Part shown: piece by piece, positions 1 through 11,800 of the stretch | Layout of the letters: each line of letters opens with the position of its first letter | How positions within the stretch are numbered: position 1 is the first letter of the stretch | From: Galaxea fascicularis | Taxonomy: Eukaryota > Cnidaria > Anthozoa > Scleractinia > Euphylliidae | DNA length: 64,000 nucleotides | Assembly (NCBI GenBank): GCA_948470475.1 | Contig: OX419337.1 | Location: forward strand, 29,462,872 to 29,526,871 | Direction of reading: 5' to 3' | The notes under the pieces: model-generated | The model's database searches: none | Told to the model about the DNA's origin: nothing | The model's input: only the letters and a program-made list of their open reading frames with translations | Position numbers and translations under genes: made by a program

Positions 1-549
1 TGCCTCGCTGAAGGTGGCCATTTTCGGCCCTAATTTAATTAGAAAAAGCTGCTCTTTTCACGACATGTATTGTTTAAGGTTTGCTCCTCAGGCGTATCAA
101 TATTTCATTGCACACACCATGACATGATTACATACTTGAATTCTGAAATTATTTTATTCAAAGAGCCTGTAGTGTTAATTATTCTGAGAAAACATCAATG
201 GGTTTTCTAAGCCATGGGTATTATTAGGGTTTTTTTGGTATTTCAAAAGTTCAATTAATTATTGGCATTTATTAGAGACAAAATTGCTTTTTGTTTTAAA
301 ATCTTACAATAATCATTTCAAAATGTTTAATTTATTCATACAAAATATACTTTAAGCTACCAGCAATATTGGATTTGTGAATTCTTTTTCTTGTAAATAC
401 ACTCAATAAAGTTTGGATGTTTTCACAGCAAAATGTAAATAATTTGTAAATATTAAATAAATTTCAGTTTATTAAATACTCCTTTTGAAAATACAAAAAT
501 GAGTCTTGCAAAGCACCTGCAATACAGGAAATGACTTAAATTAGAAATT

Positions 550-1260
550 TTAATTCTTGCTGAGTTTTTCAATAAGTGTCATTAGTAGTTGATTTTGTAG
601 CTGCTGCTGCTGTTGTTGGAGCTGCATTTGTTGTTGTTGTTGTTGTCGTTGTTGCTGCTGCAGCTGTTCCTGCATGTAGCGAAACATTTGTAGCTGTTGT
701 GTTTGGTCCCTCTTCCTTGTTTCCAGCTCTTCTTTTCTTAGGTCAAAATCTCTCTCTGCCTTTTCTCTCAGATACACAATGGTTTCCGATCCACTTGCCC
801 TCTTTTTTGGAGTTGCTCCACCATCTTCTTCTCCTTTTCTTTTCAAGGTCTCCCCCAGTTTCTCCATGGAGAGCTTTCTCATTTCTTCTGCCTTCTTCCT
901 ATCCTCAGTTTTACTTTTTTCAGCTTGTTCCCCCTTATCTCCTGCCTCCCTGTCGCTTTCCTCAAACCTCTCGATAATCTGTTCCAGCAGCTTGTCAATT
1001 TCGGACGGCTCTGGGGAAATCCCGCTTGCTCGCTCCTCCTCCGTCATTTTCTTTTTGTATTTCCTCGAAAGAAGGGTATACCGGTCTCTAACAGCTCTCT
1101 TCTGGCCCAGGCGGTGTGCAAAGGCTTCACTGGCATTTAAGCGCTCCGTTATGTCTTCCCAAATCTTCCCTCTTTCTCTGGTGGAAACTTTGTACTGATA
1201 CGGCTCGGAAACTATAATCTCTTGCAACAAAAGCAAATCGCACTCCGGTTTTCACTCCAT
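550..1260 (-). CDS. Myb/SANT-like DNA-binding domain protein with Q-rich C-terminus (partial or broken 5' end)
   Basis: The open frame gives about 230 residues. Residues 15-65 (from the TTG at 1236) look like a Myb/SANT- or trihelix-type helical DNA-binding domain, with motifs such as GKIWEDITERLNA and RAVRDRYTLLSRKYKKK. A charged coiled-coil middle with a KKRASG basic patch follows, then a glutamine-rich tail ending NQLLMTLIEKLSKN. Such proteins are usually transcription regulators or transposon-derived DNA binders; that role is family-level inference. The frame has no internal stop, but upstream it reads ATG GAG TGA at 1260-1252 before opening, so the obvious ATG is cut off after two codons. 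Either the real start lies in an upstream exon joined after about 1251, or this is a recently broken copy. I could not find a convincing upstream exon. Confidence 0.6.
595..668. repeat. CTG/TTG trinucleotide tract coding the polyglutamine stretch
   Basis: Runs of ctg and ttg on the plus strand read as CAG/CAA on the coding strand and produce interrupted polyglutamine with methionine and leucine breaks. Such tracts vary in length between alleles. Confidence 0.8.
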
Positions 1261-2155
1261 CTATCAAATTAAACATCAAACAACAACCAAAGAGTGATGT
1301 TTATTACCCACACTACGTTCTACAAATAATAAGATTTGGGGATACTGATTCCACCTGGCTTTTCAAACCGGAATTTGAGGCTCATTTTAAAATTTTGCAT
1401 CACAGGCTCGAGCATCAAACAAATCGCTCCTATAATAGTGCTCGGAAATCCGGCTCAATAAATTACTCGCAAGCAGAATACTGAAATATCACGGCCTTTG
1501 TTTTTGTCTGTTTTTGTTTAGCCTAGTTTTGTTTTCAAGTTTGGGAAAGCGACCTATTGTAATGCATTTCATTTTTCTCAAAAACAAAAAACAAAACAGA
1601 GCGAATCAGAGAATTCACAAACTAAAACTTCGCCGGGACATTAAACTCAAAAAATATTTAAGCTTACAGTAATGAAACCATTGAAAGAGGATATTGTGGA
1701 TAAATTTGTATGAGGTCTTCAACTCGACCCATAAAGAAAGGGTGCCCTAAATTGTTGGAATAATAAAGGATCAAAAATAAAAACCGGCCTTTTATGGAGC
1801 GAGTCCTGCTTGTCGAAGTGAAAATAAATATGCAAATATCTCTTAATTGTTAGACTGATAAACAAACTTTTAACACGCAAAGAACTTATTTCTAAAGTTT
1901 GAAAGGTTTTTAACTAAAACACTGCCCCCTTTTTAACTAATGGTTTTTGAAGACAATGAACTGAAGTGAAAATAATTGAATGAAAGTACTCACGTTTTCC
2001 TCACGACCTCAAACAGCTTGTTTTCACGTCGTGAACAGCAAGAGGACGGCAGTCGTAAACCGGAAATTACGTAAATATGCTGACGAATCAAGTTGTCACG
2101 CTGGTCACACATTGAGATTTTGCCGTCGTCCCCCCTCAACCGTCCTGTTGCGTAA
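1261..2155. other. Gap without recognisable gene
   Basis: AT-rich sequence between the SANT-like exon and the left edge of duplication copy A. The short plus-strand open frames here have no recognisable domain and no splice context. Nothing functional was identified. Confidence 0.5.
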
Positions 2156-2609
2156 GGTCTCTATTATCTGTGTTAAGGACGGAGGGGTAAGGGGTAAGGA
2201 GATTTTCAGCTTGCATGATTTATGTTTTTCGCCCATTCATTGTTTAGCAAGACTTTCTTTTTTCCAGGTACATGAATTTTTTGTTTGCCTTCTTCTTTGC
2301 ACTCATTTTATCTTGTCCGTTTTCCTTCCATGATTTTTCTTTCAGTTTTCCTCCACCCCTCCTTTTCCTCACTTTTCTAATGCTTCCTCCCTTAGTAAGA
2401 AAGTGTTGTAATAATCTCACCTCAAACTTAACTATTCTTCCTCGGAAGCGAAAAAAGTCTGTGGTTCGGCTACCAACTTACCACAACCTTAAATGTGACA
2501 TAAATTCACTTTGAGGCTTTATGTAAAATTCTAGAGGGATGTTCCCGTTTGAAACTGCCCTCTTTCACGTCTCTTGCCGTTTTAATAGCCAAGTGAGGAA
2601 ATTGATAAT

Positions 2610-2668
2610 TAATGAATATTGATTGATGATTGATTGATTGATTGATTGACTGATTGATTGATTGATTT
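2610..2668. repeat. (GATT)n microsatellite
   Basis: Tandem gattgatt units with occasional gact variants. The same tract lies at the matching place in copy B (21276-21352) and is longer there, as expected for slippage after duplication. Confidence 0.85.
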
Positions 2669-2820
2669 TAATTGATTGCCAGGCTGTATGCCCTTGCTTA
2701 AAACAAGGGATTCTTTTTTTTCATTTCCATTTCCTAAACAAATTGCTTTTCCATCTTCTGCCAAAATCATTCCGAACAAAGACAACCCACTTAAAAGCTG
2801 CCCCTAAAGTAGGGTTGAAA

Positions 2821-2883
2821 TTAATCTCATACCCAGATCTGACTGCAGATGTGAAAACCGTGAGAGATCTGGGTACGAGATTA
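2821..2883. repeat. Short palindromic element
   Basis: The ends AATCTCATACCCAGATCT and AGATCTGGGTACGAGATT are near-perfect inverted repeats about 27 bases apart. It sits against the 3' end of receptor A and supplies its last stop codon if the final exon is not spliced further. Copy B has the same element at about 21501-21563. Confidence 0.7.
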
Positions 2884-5800
2884 GGTTGGTTTCTTACCTT
2901 TGTTGTCTAATTGGAAGGTCTGCTTTCTCTGCCTGGTGAAAAGTTCCCATATTAAGCCTAAAACGACCAAACCAACCAGAATCCCTGACAAGATATATAG
3001 ACCCATCCAAAAGAAGGGCTCCTCTGAGCGAAAGAGGTATAGACGCGTGCCCCATGATTCTTTTCTTTCCTTGCGCTGTAGGAAAACAAAGGTTTTAGCG
3101 CACTCTTCAATCGAGTGTCGTAAAGTCAAAACCAAGGCAATTACTCTTTCCAATCATAACAGACGCAAACAATGCAATGAGCCAACCAGAATTCGAAGCA
3201 ATTACAAGTGACCCACGTAAAGCGCGGGAAACTGCGCACGTGCAAGTCACGATTGGTTTTGGTTTTGCTTCTCATTGGTCGAGAAAATGGCGTAAGTTTT
3301 GCTGGCCAATCAGTGAGCGAAGAAATGCAAAACCAAAGCAAACGCAATTACCATTGGACATTCAAATTAAAACCGCCCGTCTGTTGTTGATGTCGTCTAT
3401 AAAATGTTTGTAAGGAGTGGGGAGTTGTTGGCAACGGTTAAGCAAAGTCTGTTCCTAGTGTGATCCGTTGGTCAGTCAGTAGTGTTAGTACCGTAGGTGA
3501 CACATTCAGCGATTCTGTGGAATGTTATTGTTCATGTCACCATTTCTCGTCGCTCGTTTGTGTTGAGTCAGTCAGTTCCCCTCCGCAGAAGGCTGTGACC
3601 ATTTAAGAGAAAGGCTCCCTGGGCTCGATTCCCGGTCTCGGCGTCCTGTGCGGGTTGTGTTGGTTGTTGGTTCTCGTCCTTGCTCCGAGAGGCTTTTTTC
3701 CAGGTTCCCCTGTTATTCCCCCTCCTCAAAACTCAACACTTCCAAATTCCAATTCCATCTGTATCGTAGCGGCAGTTAGCCTAGCGTGTGCAAAGTACAC
3801 TGACACTCAAATAGAGTGATTTATTGATTTATCATTACTGAGAGGCATTTACCTGGTGAAAAGGTTGTGCGTAGCTGAATGCTATTGGGTAGATATCATT
3901 GCCAAAAAATTGTTGGCTTTTTGATTTGATGTATTCATATAATGGGTTTTCAGTGAGATTCCGCATGAAAAATCCGATGTTGAAAGGAAATTGCAGAATT
4001 TTCACTTGCTCGAATCTTTTTGTCTTATCATTGTGGTTCCAGACTCGGTTGATCCTGTAAGACGCAGTGTACATATCCAACAATATACCCTCCACTTCGT
4101 CTTTGGCAAGTGCATTGGTGAGTGCGTCCAGATCTTCATACACTAGAAACAATGAAAATGTCATGAGTTCACTTTGACAAGAAGAAGATACCCATTCTGC
4201 TTGTATTGTTGGTGGGCACATCACGCTAGTAAAAAATAAAACCACCAACTATGAATCAAGTCAAGAAAATTAAATATTGTAGAAGAGTTTTAAGTTTGAA
4301 GAACGTGTCAAAGTCTCAGGGCTGTGTGACATCCCGTATGCGAGTTATTCGGTAAAATGTTCCTCCCAAAATTATAGAGTTTGGTATGGAGAAGCCAAGT
4401 TAGTGTACTTCAGCTGTGCACCAAAATGGCGGTCGGAAACGAGTGGCAACAACTAAAGTTTACTTTCCTCTCTTTGCTAAGTTTGCAAACATTTACATGC
4501 ACACTTCCTCTTATTATTTCGGCTCTTAAGCCATCTTATGTCACGCGCTGCGAAAAAATCTGAAATTTAAACTGTTCTATTTTCAAAACAAAGCAGGCTA
4601 GCGAGCTGAAAACAGGCAAGCAGGTATATTTCCAATGTGTTAATAAAGGTAAAAACCAAACAAAGCTTGTCTTCTTAGTAATAGCGGAGCTCCGCGCGCG
4701 CCGAAGGCGCGCGCGCGCGGAGCACCATTGCTAAGAAAATATGGTAACCCATCCATCCGAGAAATTTTGGTTATGACGTCATCGTACGACCGACCAACCG
4801 ACCGTCCGACCGACCGACCGACCGACCGACCGACCGTACGTACGTCCACCCCATCATGTAAGCCAAAGTCAAATGTGATACTCCAGTTAACCCTTTCGTG
4901 TGCGAGCTCGCATGTAGGCACGCTTCCATATGGACTGTTTTTGGAAAGATCAGTTGCCCATACACGCAGTTCTCAACCCGCGTTTCTGTGGCGGGAAACT
5001 GCATAGCCAAATTTTGAAGACAGTTTTAAAACAAAGTCAGTTTTGTCTATTCGTTGGCGGAATATCAGTGACAAACAGCGGGAGAAAGAACATGAAAGGG
5101 CACGGGTACATAGGCAGAGTATCAGTGACAAACAGCGGGAGAAAAAGCACGAGCAAACTGGCTGAATTGTATTGTCGAGCAACGGGAGAAAGAATAAGAA
5201 AGGGCTCAAGTAAACAGGCTGAATCGTGATGGGAGCAACGGGAGAAAGAACAACAAAAAGCTCGAGAAAAGAGACGAAATTATAGTGAGGAACAGCGAAA
5301 AAGAGAGTGTCTCTTGTCAAGCTGTAAAAACATTACCAATTCAAGTGTCAGGAAATTTCAGCTTTTCCCCGTGTTTGCCTGCATAAGCTTGCACGAAGAG
5401 AAAAGATCGCCGGTGTGGTCTGGCAAGGTTTCAGTAATTATGCACTGTCTTCGGACCTTGCTGTGTATTAAACTGGACGGTTTTGCCGCTAAAATCCTTA
5501 ATTGAACAAGCTTCCTTGACAGGCATGAGAAGTAATAAGACTTACTTTTGTGCTAAATGACCGCTTCTGCTTAAGCTCTGCGTTCGGAGTGATTGTTGAC
5601 TGACTTAAACTGTGCGCAGGTTAGTACTCCTGTTTTGTCTTTTATATGGACATTTATGCCAAGAAAATTGAATAGCGATTTGTCTCGGTTTGTTACTTGT
5701 CTTATTTTTTTCCGATTTGTACGAGAAACGTCGAATAGACATTCGCATCGGTTTCTTTTTTCTTACGTTTTGTTGTTTTCACGCTTCCATCTCAAATTGG

Positions 5801-8800
5801 TTTGGACTCTTGTTTTTTCCAAATGTTTTCTACCCAATATTTCATCTTGGATCCTAAAACGTTTCGTTTGAGGGCACAAAATTTGTTGAAGAAAAGCCAA
5901 GCGAAGTCCGGACGGTTTATAACCTCGGCGCCGTTTGGTAAGTTTGACATTTGGAAAACTCTCGCCGAAAGAACAACAACTCCATGCCAAAAGTAAACGC
6001 GATTTTTAACAGTTGCAGCATTGGAAATGCCGGCAATATATTGTCCCTCGCCGCAATTCTTAGCAAAGCAATGATTTTGTGTGAAATGACGGCTATTATG
6101 TCAGCTCTGCGTTCGGAGTGATTATTGACTAACCTAAACTGTCCGCATCCGTAGGTTTAGTATTCCTGTTTTGTCTTTTATACGGAGACTTATGTCAAGA
6201 ACACTCGGACTAGCGATTTGCCTAGGTTGCTCACGAGTTATGTTTGTTGCTTGTCTTATTTTTCCAAGAAACGCCAAAACGCCGAAGAAACATTCGTATC
6301 GTTTTTTGTTTTCTTACGTTTTGTTGTTTTCACGCTTTTATCTTAAATATGGTTTGGACTAAAAAATGCTCGTGTTTTTTCCAAATGTTTTTTATTCAAT
6401 ATTTCATTAGTGGATCCTAAAAGTCTTCGTTTTCCCTGCTGTCGCTCATTTTTGGGCACAAAATTGGTTGAAGAAAAGCCAAACGAAGTTCGGACGGTTT
6501 AAATCCTCGGCTCCGCTTTGTTAGGAACAAGAGCCGGATTGGCATTTGGAAAACTCTCGCAAAGAGCGACAACTCTTGCCAGAAGTAAACACGATTTTTA
6601 ACAGCTTTAGCAGTCGAAATGCCAGCAATATGTTGTCCTTCACAGCAATTCTCGTTGTAAGTTAAAAAATCGTAGACTTAATGGGCTAATTGCAGTAAAA
6701 ACTTCGTCTTTAATTCAATGTTTATTGACAAATGTTTTTCTGAAACCGATTTGTTTGTCTGTTGTCATTGCCAATCAGATGTTATCATTAACAATGATGT
6801 AAAAAATAATACCGCCCACGACTCGTAGTCAACGTTTGTAGTTTGCAATATTTGTAGTTGATCGAAGTCAAGAATAAAACCATTCTCAACCATTTGTAGT
6901 TGATCACCTGAGTTGATTCATGGCTTATTGTGCCGCAGCCACTTTTCAGAACGAAAAGTTAAGTTAAAGTCTTTTTCGGTTAATGTTTTTTGGTGCTATT
7001 GTACAAAGGACACAGACGGCACCTTTCTATCGTCTTTATAGCTCACAAAAAATGACGCCATAAAATAGTCAAAACAAGGCGAACAAAGTACTTAACTTCT
7101 TTTTTGGGTGGTGTCGAAGAGTACCCACTTTGGGGTTTTACCATTTTGTTTTGTTGTGGAATATTTCGGTTTGTTGAGGTTAAAATGTCAACGATACATG
7201 TTAGAAAATTTGTGACTTAGCCAAAGCACAAAACCGGTTGTGATGTTGGATTTAAAAGTGAGACACTGGGACTGTTAATCGATAGTTTAGAGATTTACAC
7301 CATTTGTATTGAAATGTAATCGGATGTAATTAAACTGTGATGAAGTAAAATCGTTTATGCTCTGGTTATGTAGTCCCTTGATCCAACGTGGCAAAGGCCG
7401 ATAATAAATCGAAAATGTACGTTAGCACATGTTTGAATGGTGGCTGTGGCTCTGCAGCAAAACAGTAAAAACTATAATCACAATGCAGAAGTCCTTACTA
7501 GAGTCCTGGCTCGAGTCCTGGCATTGATTTTATTTTATCGGTAAATGCCATACAATAAAAAAAGAACTGTGGAGCTCCGCTTTTAGGTTTGCCTAAACAT
7601 ATATATTATATGTTTTTATGACGTCACGAGCCCACCAAGAATTGCTCTCGCAGCATCCTATTTGAGGCGTTCGAATCTCGAGAATTTTGCACTTTTGCCT
7701 CGTTATCATGCAACCTCATTCCTAGTGTTGTATTGTAGGTTGCGTTAGTAATTATTGTGTTGTAAGCAGTGTAAAGTACCGTATTGTAAGTAGTGTGAGC
7801 ACTGTATTGCAAGTAGTCCAAGTATCTTATTGTCAGTGGTGTAAATACCGTAATGTAAGAGACGTAAGAAATTGTAAGTAGCATTTTCGTATCTGCTTTT
7901 CTCAAAGGTTTGGGCGTGGCTTGGGCCAGTCTCGGTCGAAGCATCACATAAGTAAGAAAGGCAATACTGAGAATGCTTAAGATTTAATTGGAAGAGATTC
8001 GAAAGGAAGAGGTAGAAAAATATGAAGTTATTTGAAAGGAGTAGATTCGTCCATAGTGCAGCGAAGTTAAGCTGAAGTTAACCATGGCAGTTACCTTCCG
8101 TCACATTTTGTAAATGCAAAGAAGGTAACAATGGCGAATCCAGGGTCTCCCCCTCGCCCCCGACTTAGTTTTAGATCAAAGCCGAGAGCCGCACGGCCGA
8201 GGCGCGAAAAACCGCGAAAGTGCCAAAACGTTTTGAGAGAGTCCTCACTGGGACGTATTATACGCGAAAAGACAAACATTATGCTTTGGTAAAATGCCAA
8301 AATCGCGCTCTTACTTGTAAGAATCGCTTCATGCTGCAGCCCCTCTTTGTAGGCTTGACTGTCCGCCAGAACTCCAAGCTGTTTAAATGAAATATATATG
8401 GTATATGAGGAAGCGGTTATAGTACCCCCATTAGTTCCATTTATTAAATAAGCAGTAGTAACGGCGCAATAGTAAATCATGCTCACTTGACATTGCACTA
8501 ACTTTCTCAACTCAACTCCTTGATGCCTTCTTGATACCATATTAGCAGTTACAATAGCCATTCCAGTGGCGGATCTAACAACTGCTGAAGTTGCTTATGA
8601 TTGTATCTTTACGATATTTAAACTTGCTGCAATTAACAGCCATTTACATCATTTTTCATGCGTTATTTTGCAAAGCAATCTGTGCAATGACTCCGAAACA
8701 TCCCTTTCCCCTAAACGGAGACAAAGTCAACAAAGGCTTTTCCATAACGATCGTCCGTGCTAAGACTTCAAATTGGTCTAAAAGGGCTGGCCTTCTCAAT

Positions 8801-11800
8801 ACTATAACCAACCTCGTTGTTCATAACGTCCGTGTAATCGGTGAGAGTTCCAAACGTCAAGGATGTTGTCATGATTGCACTCAGGTACGCCATGACGATG
8901 ATTCCGACAAAAATCCACACAACTCCAACCACGCGTGCTATCAAGAATTTAGGCGTCTTATCACCATACCTAACCAGAACAAGAACATCATCAGACTCAG
9001 GAATGGACAGCAGTTTTAATTTTGACGATCCATCTATCATGTACACCTATGACTCAACATTGAACATTGCATTTCATCAACTTACCCAACGGTTGTCATA
9101 GAAACGAATGCCCACCAGATTCCTTCCAGTGATCCACGACAGAATCCTGGGGGGAATTCCTCAGCATTTGAATTGGAATCCTGCAGTGAATGTATCCGTT
9201 TTAAGAGGATTTCCTTTATCCGAAAAACGTTTGAGATTTTAACGGGTTTTTCCTGTATGATCATTTGTTTTGAGTGCGCTTGTAACAAGAAAGTTGCGTA
9301 GTTTTTGTCGCTTTTGAATAAAATTGCAGGAGTTGCGAAAAGATTCTACCAGTCTCGGGACCGCTGCTTCCACTATTTTCATTCAACACGACAAAAACGA
9401 AGACAACTTTCTGGTTAGAGGAGCTCTAAAACAAAGGATCAACCCGGCACCTTTAAATGCGAGCAACCGCGATGCAAAACTTGTCTCTTGTCATTCAAAA
9501 CATTGATAAAATATCGGGACCTGGGCGATCTTTTAAGGTCACTGATCGTTTCGCGTGAACCTGTACAAAAAATTGTCTATCTTTTATAAACCGTTATGTT
9601 TTGTGTACGTGAACACTACGTTGAGAACTCGACGGATTGTCCAACTGCATGCAGTCTATCATGACTTCATAACTCTTTGAAGAGTGCACACCGCTTGGGT
9701 TTTAAGCGGCCTTCACACGACAAACTAAAATTGATAAACTCGTGTTTGCAAACTCGAACGAGTTGGCTACTGGGGAACTCATGCTTTCACACGTCAAACA
9801 AGCGTCAAATCACAACACACGCCATTTTGCAAAATCGCCGCCGTACTCCGCTTGTGCTTTGCTTTTATTGTATGCTTATCGCCGTATAATTGAGAGAAGA
9901 AAGCGTTGGAAAAATATAAATCTGTGAACAAAGCCCTACCTAAGCAGAAATCCACCCCTTGCATTGGCGCGAACGATACGCTCATCCAAGAGTTTTGCGG
10001 CGCAGAAGATGCCGCAGGTTTCAAAAATTATTATCTTTATACGAAGGGGACGAAATGTTCCACAAAGCCAGACAATTGTGTACTTCATCAATGAATTGAA
10101 ATGTCGCTTCATCGTGTCGCTCGTCTGCCATTTTGTGAAGTGTCACGCAAATCACGTGAATAGAGCACGAATTTTGATTGGTTTAAAGTCAATAACTCAC
10201 GTTTCCAATCGTTCACACGTCAAATACGAGTTTGGCAACACGAAAAAGTTGGTGAAAAAGTTGGCGAGATTAGAGACAAGTTTTATTTGTCGCCAACAGT
10301 TTGCCAACATGCCTGACAACTGTTGTTGTGTCTTTCACACACGCCAACTTGGATTTGCCAACACGAGTTTTCCAGTTCTAGTTTGTCGTTTGAAAGCCGC
10401 TTTAGGCCTGTTTTTTTATTATGGTCACGTGGACCACCAACGATAGTTGAGTTGAAAAATTGAAAACCTTTTCAATGATTTGAAAGGAATCATTAAATAA
10501 GTAGAATTACTCTACTTTTTTATTCGAGGGAATAGTACATACACGGAGGGAAGTAGACTTTGTGTTTAATTATCGAAAGTCGGTCAGTGGTAACATAGTT
10601 ACTAATGTAAATTATCTAACATATTGAGGGTGATCAGCTGCCTCGTGTAAATAGCCGTAATTACACAGGGCGAATTTATTTAGATAAATATCAAGGTCCC
10701 CTGGGGAGATCGGCGTTTTCCTATTTACACAGCCGGAGAAATTTTAAAAATGAAATGACCGAGAACAAAGGACAATCAGCTTGAACCCTTGTATTATTTG
10801 TTAACTTTCCTGGGTAAAATTACCAATCAGAAGCCGAATTTCGAAAGCTGCAGATGCAGGGAGCGGTTGCAAGCTGACCAAATTTGCATGGAGTGTGAAA
10901 TAGCTAGTTGACCTAAACTGTGGTGTCTTTCTGCGCAATGATACGAGTGTTAAATTCCAACAGAGGGATGAGGTTTACAGAACATTTTGCTTTATTTTAT
11001 CTGCAACTGTCCTTTTTTATTAACACAATTTTTTTTGCCAAAGGTTAGAAATTCTGAGTCTGAGGAGGAAAGGAATGGCTCATTCTATAATCGAACAACC
11101 ATTTGGACCTTTTTGTCGTACCCTGGAAATTTAAGTCGTTCTTCAACACCGCTCAGTTTTCTTTTTCGGCTGATAAATGAAAACGTTGTATGTGAAGGAG
11201 CGAAGCGTCGCCAGAACTGACAGCAAAAGAAGTCGAGAGGTTAGGGTTTTAACAGCTCTTACGTCTTCCATTGTTATCGTGTCTCTTTCACGAATATCCC
11301 TGAGTCGGAGAATTTTACTCACCACTTGAATTCTCTAGGTGCGTCCAACCTACATCTAAATTACCCGAGTTAAATAAAAACTGAGTCCCAGCTATTTTAC
11401 CAAGGGAATATTATACTAAAGAAACATCTTTGCGCAAGGTGGCGTAACCATGGCTAATGAAATAGAAAAACGCCGAAAGGTAATTTTTATCATTTGATAT
11501 TTATAACTACTCAATAGTGTGTTTATTTCTGAGAAACAGTAGGGAACAAAGAAGAAAAATAATTACAGAATACACAACTGGTCAGTTTCCAATAAGTTGA
11601 CTAGTATTGAGCATAAACAAAAGGTTGTCGGGCATCAGTTTTCCGGCTTCTTCACAAGGCAATTAGCCAGTTTTATGGTAATTTGTCTATGACAATCATG
11701 TATATTACCATTTTGACAGTCATTACATTGTTTTCATTTCACTGTTGTCGGTTTTTCTCTCTTATGTTTACTCTTCTGTCGTTCATTACTGGCCTCGGAC

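Larger units (their letters stand above)
4552..7654. mobile_element. 3.1-kb segment present only in copy A
   Basis: Copy B reads directly TCACGCGCTGC-ATCCTATTTG at 23220-23235. In copy A the two halves are separated by 3103 bases. The inserted stretch has a GC-rich palindrome, a (CGAC)n tract, degenerate 55-58-base repeats, a twofold tandem repeat of about 530 bases and, near the right end, a second GAGCTCCGC...ATGACGTCAC motif like that near the left end. No long coding frame or clear target-site duplication was found. It could be a degenerate transposon inserted in copy A, or a deletion in copy B. Confidence 0.7.

Noticed and set aside
4640..5010. Open frames rich in VGRS or RPTD
   Set aside because: They are translations of the (CGAC)n microsatellite.
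9964..10446. 160-residue plus-strand frame
   Set aside because: It lies inside an inverted-repeat element and is not kept in copy B.
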